The translations under genes and the position numbers were made by a program. From Actinomycetes bacterium (GTDB taxonomy: Bacteria > Actinomycetota > Acidimicrobiia > Acidimicrobiales > RAAP-2), in the NCBI GenBank assembly GCA_021807965.1, contig JAKBCI010000104.1, forward strand, positions 1 to 6,437: a stretch of 6,437 nt of DNA, read 5' to 3'. Below the pieces are notes generated by a model. That model searched no databases. It was not told where the DNA came from and was given only the letters and a program-made list of their open reading frames with translations. Position 1 is the stretch's first letter. Each line of letters begins with the position of its first letter. Below, one piece after another: positions 1-6,437 of the stretch.

Positions 1-2178
<2,178 letters not shown>

Positions 2179-2194
2179 CGCTCCAGTCTGCCAG
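2179..2194 (-). promoter_or_regulatory. Putative leaderless-type -10 element before mnmA (copy of the SSADH leader motif)
   Basis: Read on the minus strand, the 16 bases before the mnmA GTG are CTGGCAGACT followed by GGAGCG. CAGACT at -12 to -7 keeps the A2, A4 and T6 of a -10 hexamer and is preceded by TGG, an extended -10-like context. The distance to GTG would put the transcription start at or next to the start codon. A GGAG at -6 to -3 is too close for an ordinary Shine-Dalgarno sequence. The same 10-mer occurs at the identical position before the aldehyde dehydrogenase gene. No convincing -35 is seen. Confidence 0.45.
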
Positions 2195-2211
2195 GCGGAC
2201 CGCGGCGTCGA

Positions 2212-3369
2212 TCAGCGCAGTCGGCGCAACGAGTTCTCCAGGATCACGAGAACGGCGTCCACGTCGGCCTGCGTCGTCTCGCGCCCCATGGTCAGGCGCA
2301 GTGAGCCTCGGGCGCGGTCCGGCGTAACGCCCATCGCCTCGAGGACGTGGCTCGATTCGCTCGCGCCGCTCGCGCAGCTGGCCGCGGCGGATGCGCACAC
2401 GCCGGCTTCGTCCAAGAGGTACAGCAACTCATCACTAGCGATGCCGTCGAACGTCGCGTGAACGGTTCCCGCGAGTCGGCGCGCCGCCACCGCAGTCACC
2501 GTCGCTCCCGCCAACTTCGATAGCCCGTCGATCAGCTTGCGCTGCAGCGCGCCCACGCGTTGGTTGACCTCAGCCAGATCTCGAACCGTGGCGCGTAGCG
2601 CGGTAGCGAGTCCGACTGCGGCCGCGACGTCAACGGTCCCCCCTCGTCGTCCCTGCTCTTGGCCCCCACCGGGTACCAACGCGTCGAGCGCGAACTCACC
2701 ACGCAGCACCAACGCACCGGCGTTTACCGGGCCACCTAGCTTGTGTGCGCAGAGGGAGATCAGGTCCGCGGCGGCCGTCGCCTCAGCCAGGTCGAGCCAC
2801 GGTGCGGCGGCAATCGCGTCCGTGTGCACGACGCACGCGCCGCGCGACGCGGCGCGTGCGATGGCCGCTACGCCATCGATCGGCTGCACGACACCCGTTT
2901 CGTTGTTCGCCGTCATCACGCTCACCACAGCCGTGTCCGCGCTAACGGCGGCGCAAACTGACTCGAGGTCTACGACGCCGTCGCGATCGACGTCGACGTA
3001 GCGGACCGATACCGTTGGCCAGTCACGCGCCATGGCGCTCGCTGCATCGAGAACCGCGTGGTGCTCAATCCGCGACACGACGATGGACGTCGTCGCGTGC
3101 GTACGACGGTGGCGACTAGCGATACCGGCGAGTGCGAGGTGGCACGACTCCGTGCCGCCACCAGTGAAGATGACGCCCCCGGGGGCGACCCCCACGCAGT
3201 CGGCGACGTCATCGCGCGCCTCTTCGAGCGCTCGACGCGCTACGCGAGCCAAGCGGTGGCTGCCCGACGGATTAGCGACGACGCCGCGTTGCCACGGGGC
3301 CATGGCGAGCGCCACCTCATCTCGTCGAGGCGCCGACGCGGCGTAGTCGAAGTAGTACGGCCCGTTCAC
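2212..3369 (-). CDS. iscS: Cysteine desulfurase, IscS/NifS-like (class V aminotransferase fold)
   Basis: This PLP enzyme converts L-cysteine to alanine and carries the sulfur as a persulfide on its own cysteine. Standing directly upstream of mnmA, it is the likely sulfur donor for tRNA 2-thiolation and perhaps Fe-S assembly. Length is 385 residues, normal for the family. Seen: YFDYAASAP at 6-14; NPSGSHRL at 33-40; GGGTES at 70-75; EHHAV with PLP-stacking-type H104; ANNETGVVQPI at 154-164; HTDA with D184; Schiff-base K210 in CAHKLGG; GGGQEQGRRGGT at 234-245; and catalytic-type C332 in SCASGASESSHVL, whose loop has the IscS length. Odd: Ala187 and Cys207 stand where E. coli IscS has Gln183 and Ser203. 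The start is GTG in the GTGA overlap with the dehydrogenase stop. A start at 3579 would add 70 residues of dehydrogenase-antiframe sequence without family similarity. The iscS label is by family; nifS-like naming is equally defensible. Confidence 0.93.
   Translation of the reverse strand: MNGPYYFDYAASAPRRDEVALAMAPWQRGVVANPSGSHRLARVARRALEEARDDVADCVGVAPGGVIFTGGGTESCHLALAGIASRHRRTHATTSIVVSRIEHHAVLDAASAMARDWPTVSVRYVDVDRDGVVDLESVCAAVSADTAVVSVMTANNETGVVQPIDGVAAIARAASRGACVVHTDAIAAAPWLDLAEATAAADLISLCAHKLGGPVNAGALVLRGEFALDALVPGGGQEQGRRGGTVDVAAAVGLATALRATVRDLAEVNQRVGALQRKLIDGLSKLAGATVTAVAARRLAGTVHATFDGIASDELLYLLDEAGVCASAAASCASGASESSHVLEAMGVTPDRARGSLRLTMGRETTQADVDAVLVILENSLRRLR
3366..3369 (-). other. 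GTGA stop/start overlap, aldehyde dehydrogenase to cysteine desulfurase
   Basis: GTGA holds the desulfurase GTG start and the dehydrogenase TGA stop. The 20 bases before it show no Shine-Dalgarno-like purine run and no TANNNT at the -12 position. Translation of the desulfurase is therefore probably coupled to the upstream gene. It is the same junction as between mnmA and ligA. Confidence 0.78.
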
Positions 3370-4730
3370 GCCACGAAGAACGATTTCACGTTGGCGAACT
3401 CGCGTACGCCGTAGGCCGAGAGCTCGCGGCCAAAGCCCGAATTCTTGGTTCCCCCGAAGGGGAGCTCGGGCATCGACGACACCATGGCGTTCGCGAAGAC
3501 CATCCCGGTGTCGAGTCCCGCGATGGCGGCGTCGATCTCGTCGTCGTGGGTTGACCAGATGGAGCCACCGAGACCCCACGGCGTCGCGTTGGCGTAACGG
3601 ATCGCGTCGGCGAGGTCTTCGGCTACGTGTACGACCGCGACGGGTCCGAAGAGCTCCTCACGCCCGGCCGGTGAATCACGTGGCACGTCGACCAGGACCG
3701 TAGCCGGATAGAAGAATCCAGCGCCGTCGAGCGCCGTACCACCGGCGCGCACGACCGCCCCCGCCGCCACCGAACTCGACACCTGGTGGGTCAGCAGCTC
3801 CATCTGCGAACGCGACGCGACCGGACCGAGCACGGTCTCGGGGTCCATCGGGTCGCCGGCGGGCACGGCCGCCATCGCCGCACTGAACTGCGCAATGAAT
3901 TCATCGGCTCGCTCGCGAACCACCACGAATCGTTTCGACGCGATGCAGGCTTGGCCGTTGTTCTGCACCCGGGCCGTCACCGCCATCGGCACCGTAAGCG
4001 AGAGGTCAGCGTGGGCACCGACGATAAACGCATCGGAACCGCCGAGCTCAAGCACGCACTTCTTGAGATGCGCCCCGGCCAACGCGGCCACTGTTCGGCC
4101 CGCTCGTTCGGACCCCGTGAGCGTCACGCCGACGACCCGCGGGTCGGCGATAACTCGTTCGACGTCACTCACCTCGACAAAGAGATTGGTCATCACGCCG
4201 TCGGGAAATCCCGCCCGACGAAACAGGTTTTCGATGTAGAGCGCGCTGCCCGGCACGTTGGGCGCGTGTTTCACGAGTACGACGTTGCCCGCCATGATCG
4301 TCGGCACGCTAAAACGCACGACCTGCCAGAGGGGAAAGTTCCACGGCATAATCGCAAGAATCGCGCCGACGGGATCGAAGCGCACGCCGCTTCGTCGTCC
4401 GCTCGTCGCGATTGCTTCGGGGGCGAGAAATCGCTCCGTGTGTTCGGCGAAGTAGCGCATGGTCATGGCGCACTTGGCCGCCTCGCCCTTGGCAGAGGCG
4501 AAGGTCTTGCCCATCTCGCTGGTCATCAGTTCCGCGATGACCGGAATCTCGCCCTCAATCAGCTCCGCCGCGCGCGTCATGAGTTCGGCCCGTTCAGCGA
4601 TGGGAACGCCACGCCAGTGATGGAAGGCCCCGGCGGCGGCGTGCAGACGCTCGTCGACCTCGGCTGGCGTGTGGGCGCGGTATTCGGCGATGAGCTCGCC
4701 CGTGGCGGGGTTGGTCGCGACAAATGGCAT
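3366..4730 (-). CDS. Aldehyde dehydrogenase, NAD(P)-dependent succinate-semialdehyde dehydrogenase type (Sad/YneI-like)
   Basis: Aldehyde dehydrogenases oxidise an aldehyde to its acid with NAD(P)+; this subfamily typically takes succinate semialdehyde to succinate, at the end of GABA or polyamine breakdown. The protein is 454 residues, close to E. coli Sad (about 460). Seen: a near-N-terminal NPATGEL; PWNFPLWQ with oxyanion-type N131; VLVKHAPNVPGSA at 151-163 with cofactor-site K154; LTGSERAG at 204-211; ELGGSD with general-base-type E228; NNGQACIASKRF with nucleophile-type C262; EELFGPVAVV at 358-367; and FGGTKNSGFGRE at 425-436. The KHAPN and KNSGFGRE signatures favour the Sad/YneI-like branch, but the substrate is inferred. 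ATG at 4730 was chosen because MPFVATNPATGEL is family-like; an ATG 18 codons earlier adds unrelated sequence overlapping the exporter gene. It starts 4 bases after the exporter stop and ends in a GTGA overlap with the desulfurase. Confidence 0.92.
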   Translation of the reverse strand: MPFVATNPATGELIAEYRAHTPAEVDERLHAAAGAFHHWRGVPIAERAELMTRAAELIEGEIPVIAELMTSEMGKTFASAKGEAAKCAMTMRYFAEHTERFLAPEAIATSGRRSGVRFDPVGAILAIMPWNFPLWQVVRFSVPTIMAGNVVLVKHAPNVPGSALYIENLFRRAGFPDGVMTNLFVEVSDVERVIADPRVVGVTLTGSERAGRTVAALAGAHLKKCVLELGGSDAFIVGAHADLSLTVPMAVTARVQNNGQACIASKRFVVVRERADEFIAQFSAAMAAVPAGDPMDPETVLGPVASRSQMELLTHQVSSSVAAGAVVRAGGTALDGAGFFYPATVLVDVPRDSPAGREELFGPVAVVHVAEDLADAIRYANATPWGLGGSIWSTHDDEIDAAIAGLDTGMVFANAMVSSMPELPFGGTKNSGFGRELSAYGVREFANVKSFFVA

Positions 4731-4746
4731 TTCTCTAGTCTGCCAG
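4731..4746 (-). promoter_or_regulatory. Putative leaderless-type -10 element before the aldehyde dehydrogenase (copy of the mnmA leader motif)
   Basis: On the minus strand the 16 bases before ATG are CTGGCAGACT plus AGAGAA. The 10-mer is identical in sequence and in distance from the start codon to the one before mnmA, and three of the next four bases (NGAG) also match. CAGACT sits at -12 to -7, the place of a -10 hexamer when the transcript begins at the start codon. The element overlaps the last codons (Leu-Ala-Asp-stop) of the exporter gene. No clear -35 is seen. It could alternatively be an extended translation signal. Confidence 0.45.
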
Positions 4747-5985
4747 CAACGCAGACGAGGGTGGCGAGCTCGAAATGAATTCACTCCAGAACGACGGCCA
4801 CGCCGCGGATACGACGACGACTACCACAGCCATCACCACCGCACCCAGGCCGGTCGTCGCCCGCAAGCCCCAGGACCGAGCAAGGGTGCCCTGCAGCACC
4901 GCGCCGACGGGGTAGAACACCGACAGTGACAGCGTGTACAGCGCCAGAATCCGCGAACGTTCCCTTGCGGGGGCGTGCAGTTGCACCGCAGTGTTCAGAC
5001 CGGTGAGCGCCCCGACGTACGCGGCGCCGAGTACCAGGATTGCCAACACCGCCAACGCCAGATTCGGGGCTAGCGCGTAGCCCATCTCGGCCACGATCGC
5101 GGTCGTGATCGACAGTCGCAGCACGAATTGACGCGACGTCCGTTTCGCCAGGGCTGGCAAACTGACCGCGCCGGTCACCGCGCCCGCGCCCTGGGACGCC
5201 ACCAGCCACGACGTGCCGATTCGTCCGGCGTGCAAAACCTCGATCGCCATGGCCGGAACGAGCGCGACGAACGGACTGATCGTAAATGCCACGACCCCGA
5301 CCGCAACGATCGGGTAGCGACAACCCGTGATCGACCACGCGCGCCTCGCGCCGTGCGCCGTCGCGCGCCACGGGTTAACGGGACCCGAGACCGGCGCACG
5401 AGCGGCGCTGCGCACGAACAGGAACGTGATGGCCACGAGAAGGAACGTCACGGCGTTGATGGCGAAGCACCAGCCCGGCGAACCGAGTGCCAACGCGAGC
5501 GCCGCTAGCACCGGCCCGACCACCCGACCAAGATTGAACTGCGCTGACGACAGGGACACGGCGGCCAGTACCTCGTCGCGCTCGACGAGGTCAGGCAGCA
5601 GTGACTGCCACGCTGGCCACGCCGCGGCTCCCGCCAGCCCCTCGATGGTCGCGAGCGCGCACGCCAGCCCGGGTGATAACCGGCGGGTCAGTTCAGCGCC
5701 GGCCAGTGCGGCTGCGGTTAGCGTCATGACGACGTTATTCAGTTGAATCCAGCGCTGACGGTTCCAGCGATCGGCGACGAACCCGCCGAGGGGCGATCCG
5801 ATCAGCGCTGGCACCCACGCCGCGGCCGTTACGAGCCCCAGCCATATCGCGTTGTGCGTCGTCTCGGTGAGGTAGATCCCTAGCGCCACCGACTGCATCC
5901 AGGTGCCGGTAGACGACACGAATGACGAGGAGAGCGCGAGGGTGAAGCTCCGGTGGCGCAGCGGGGCCAGCGAGGTGAACGCCAC
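4735..5985 (-). CDS. Major facilitator superfamily exporter (MFS_3/EntS-like group)
   Basis: This is an inner-membrane secondary transporter, probably a proton-driven exporter; the substrate cannot be read from the sequence. The 416 residues contain about twelve hydrophobic segments (roughly 17-41, 47-70, 82-99, 106-122, 140-165, 172-192, 223-246, 258-278, 288-305, 308-333, 345-365, 376-396). Group features are visible: an N-terminal PLRHRSF before the first helix; motif A as GGFVADRWNRQR at 67-78; PAWQSLLPDLV at 124-134; NLGRVVGPVLA at 151-161; and NAVTFL at 177-182. A hydrophilic central loop lies around 192-220. The start is GTG at 5985, chosen because it lies just before PLRHRSF and the frame closes a few codons upstream; no Shine-Dalgarno sequence is seen. 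The gene follows the small membrane-protein gene by 28 bases and stops 4 bases before the dehydrogenase ATG, suggesting co-transcription. Drug or siderophore export are family-level possibilities only. Confidence 0.9.
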   Translation of the reverse strand: MAFTSLAPLRHRSFTLALSSSFVSSTGTWMQSVALGIYLTETTHNAIWLGLVTAAAWVPALIGSPLGGFVADRWNRQRWIQLNNVVMTLTAAALAGAELTRRLSPGLACALATIEGLAGAAAWPAWQSLLPDLVERDEVLAAVSLSSAQFNLGRVVGPVLAALALALGSPGWCFAINAVTFLLVAITFLFVRSAARAPVSGPVNPWRATAHGARRAWSITGCRYPIVAVGVVAFTISPFVALVPAMAIEVLHAGRIGTSWLVASQGAGAVTGAVSLPALAKRTSRQFVLRLSITTAIVAEMGYALAPNLALAVLAILVLGAAYVGALTGLNTAVQLHAPARERSRILALYTLSLSVFYPVGAVLQGTLARSWGLRATTGLGAVVMAVVVVVVSAAWPSFWSEFISSSPPSSALLAD

Positions 5986-5993
5986 GATTCGTC

Positions 5994-5999
5994 AGGTTA
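5994..5999 (-). promoter_or_regulatory. Possible -10 hexamer TAACCT before the MFS exporter
   Basis: TAACCT fits the TANNNT pattern and lies at -14 to -9 from the exporter GTG, two bases further out than the comparable hexamers before the other non-overlapping genes. A short or absent 5' leader would follow. There is no recognisable -35, and a TANNNT match alone is weak evidence. Confidence 0.3.
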
Positions 6000-6013
6000 A
6001 CGCGACGAGCGGG

Positions 6014-6136
6014 CTACGCGCCCCCGCGACGACCCCGCCGAGGTCGCATGGCGAACCACCAGATCGAGATCATCGACACGAGGACGCTGAGGAGACCGAG
6101 CGTGGCCTTGGGCCCCTTGGACGCGGGCGTCACCAT
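6014..6136 (-). CDS. Small single-helix membrane protein, 40 residues, unknown function
   Basis: I do not recognise a family. The 40-residue product reads as a short polar N-terminus with two lysines (MVTPASKGPK), one hydrophobic stretch at about 11-30 (ending IWWFAM), and a strongly basic tail (RPRRGRRGG). This is the pattern of a one-helix inner-membrane protein with positive residues on the cytoplasmic side. It lies 28 bases upstream of the MFS exporter and on the same strand, so it may be co-transcribed with it or assist it, which is inference only. The ATG at 6136 is preferred over GTG at 6133 because TACGAT lies exactly at -12 to -7 from it, fitting a leaderless start; there is no Shine-Dalgarno sequence. 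Its size is below usual annotation cut-offs, so it may be missed elsewhere. A chance frame remains possible. Confidence 0.5.
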   Translation of the reverse strand: MVTPASKGPKATLGLLSVLVSMISIWWFAMRPRRGRRGGA

Positions 6137-6142
6137 GGCGCC

Positions 6143-6148
6143 ATCGTA
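6143..6148 (-). promoter_or_regulatory. Putative -10 hexamer TACGAT for the small membrane protein (leaderless geometry)
   Basis: TACGAT is a good TANNNT -10 match at -12 to -7 from the ATG at 6136, the same distance as the CAGACT elements before the dehydrogenase and mnmA genes. Transcription would begin at or beside the ATG. No good -35 is found 16-18 bases upstream. The hexamer overlaps the proximal arm of the 12-bp inverted repeat, so a protein or RNA structure using that repeat could influence this promoter. Confidence 0.45.
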
Positions 6149-6182
6149 CCGTCGCGAGCAACGCGTCTCAGCGACGGTACGA
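6144..6182 (-). terminator. Perfect 12-bp inverted repeat after the YceI gene, terminator-like without U-tract
   Basis: The arms TCGTACCGTCGC and GCGACGGTACGA pair perfectly over 12 bp around a 15-base loop (6156-6170). On the minus strand the hairpin begins 12 bases after the YceI-family stop, the expected place for a terminator. No run of U follows, so it would be a tail-less hairpin or a processing/stability element. The proximal arm also covers most of the TACGAT hexamer of the next gene, so an operator role is an alternative. Confidence 0.5.
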
Positions 6183-6194
6183 CGACGAACGATG

Positions 6195-6437
6195 TCAGTC
6201 CTGCTTGGACGCTTCGATGGCCAACTCGAGGGTGACCTTGTTGCTCACGACGAGCACGCCGTTGTCGAGCATCCCCTCGAAGCTAACGCCGAAGTCGCGG
6301 CGATCGATCTCGGCCGTCGCCTCGAAACCCGCGACCGTCGAACCGGGGGCCATGCCCGCTCCAGATCCGAGGTACTCGACTGCGAAGGTCACGGACTTGG
6401 TCACGCCACGAATGGTCAGGTCGGCCACCATCTCCAA
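6195..6437 (-). CDS. YceI-family lipocalin-like protein, C-terminal part (cut by window edge)
   Basis: YceI proteins are beta-barrels of lipocalin-like shape that bind long isoprenoid or fatty chains; the physiological role is usually unclear. The visible 80 residues match the second half of the family: VADLTIRGVTKSVTF at about 4-18, a variable glycine-rich loop, AGFEATAEIDRRDFGVSF at about 36-53, and a final strand pair ending VVSNKVTLELAIEA. The family is about 170-200 residues, so more than half lies beyond base 6437. The first codon in the window, TTG, is internal and not a start, since the conserved DLTIRGVT segment is normally preceded by about 90-100 residues. The stop is followed after 12 bases by a strong inverted repeat. 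Nothing suggests an operon link with the genes downstream. Confidence 0.9.
   Translation of the reverse strand: MEMVADLTIRGVTKSVTFAVEYLGSGAGMAPGSTVAGFEATAEIDRRDFGVSFEGMLDNGVLVVSNKVTLELAIEASKQD

Noticed and set aside
3370..3579. Extended N-terminus for the cysteine desulfurase
   Set aside because: The extra 70 residues are Arg-rich and come from the alternate frame of the dehydrogenase gene. The family begins at the YFDYAASAP strand, directly after the GTG at 3369.
3786..4778. 330-codon open frame on the plus strand
   Set aside because: Antisense to the aldehyde dehydrogenase, which has all its catalytic motifs. The shadow product is His/Arg-rich and looks like no protein family.
4731..4784. 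Upstream ATG for the aldehyde dehydrogenase (18 extra residues)
   Set aside because: It would overlap the exporter gene by about 50 bases and adds residues unlike the family; ATG at 4730 precedes the conserved region at a normal distance.
4800..4850. Possible simple repeat of GAC/GTC triplets near the exporter C-terminus
   Set aside because: It encodes a run of valines in the last transmembrane helix with mixed codons; no tandem unit is conserved enough to call a repeat.
6133..6144. ATG at 6144 as the start of the small gene
   Set aside because: That frame reaches a TGA after four codons. The ATG at 6136 opens the 40-codon frame.

Overview
The window reads as a piece of a high-GC actinobacterial chromosome. 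The best guess is a deep-branching, Acidimicrobiia-like lineage, based on protein style and on the gene order cysteine desulfurase - mnmA - ligA, a linkage familiar from Actinobacteria. Taxonomy was inferred by eye and not tested. Every supported gene lies on the minus strand, so the biological order runs from right to left. No RNA gene, CRISPR array, insertion sequence, origin or plus-strand gene was found; the long plus-strand frames are high-GC antisense shadows.

From right to left: 6437-6195 is the C-terminal part of a YceI-family protein, cut by the window edge. It is followed by a perfect 12-bp inverted repeat (6182-6144), then a 40-codon gene for a small one-helix membrane protein (6136-6014). 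Next is a 416-residue major facilitator superfamily exporter (5985-4735), then a 454-residue aldehyde dehydrogenase of the NAD(P)-dependent succinate-semialdehyde dehydrogenase type (4730-3366). Then come a 385-residue IscS/NifS-like cysteine desulfurase (3369-2212), the tRNA 2-thiouridylase MnmA (2178-1120), and the first 374 residues of NAD-dependent DNA ligase LigA (1123-1, cut by the window edge). No gene-free stretch exceeds 300 bases; the largest gap between recognised families is 5986-6194, which holds the small gene and the inverted repeat.

The clear functional pair is the cysteine desulfurase, which takes sulfur from cysteine, and MnmA, which uses such sulfur to thiolate U34 of tRNAs for Lys, Glu and Gln. 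LigA is a housekeeping neighbour. The aldehyde dehydrogenase and exporter have no obvious mechanistic tie to tRNA thiolation.

The most interesting non-coding signal concerns gene starts. Two junctions (exporter-side gene to desulfurase, and mnmA to ligA) are identical 4-base GTGA overlaps. The non-overlapping genes instead have a -10-like hexamer just upstream of the start codon. Two of them, the dehydrogenase and mnmA, share the same 10-mer CTGGCAGACT at exactly -16 to -7 from the start, and the small membrane gene has TACGAT at exactly -12 to -7. This is the geometry expected of leaderless transcripts. Two substitutions at expected cofactor-contact positions of the cysteine desulfurase are a second point worth checking. 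Otherwise the region is mostly ordinary housekeeping DNA, and I see no evidence for a new defence or mobile system.
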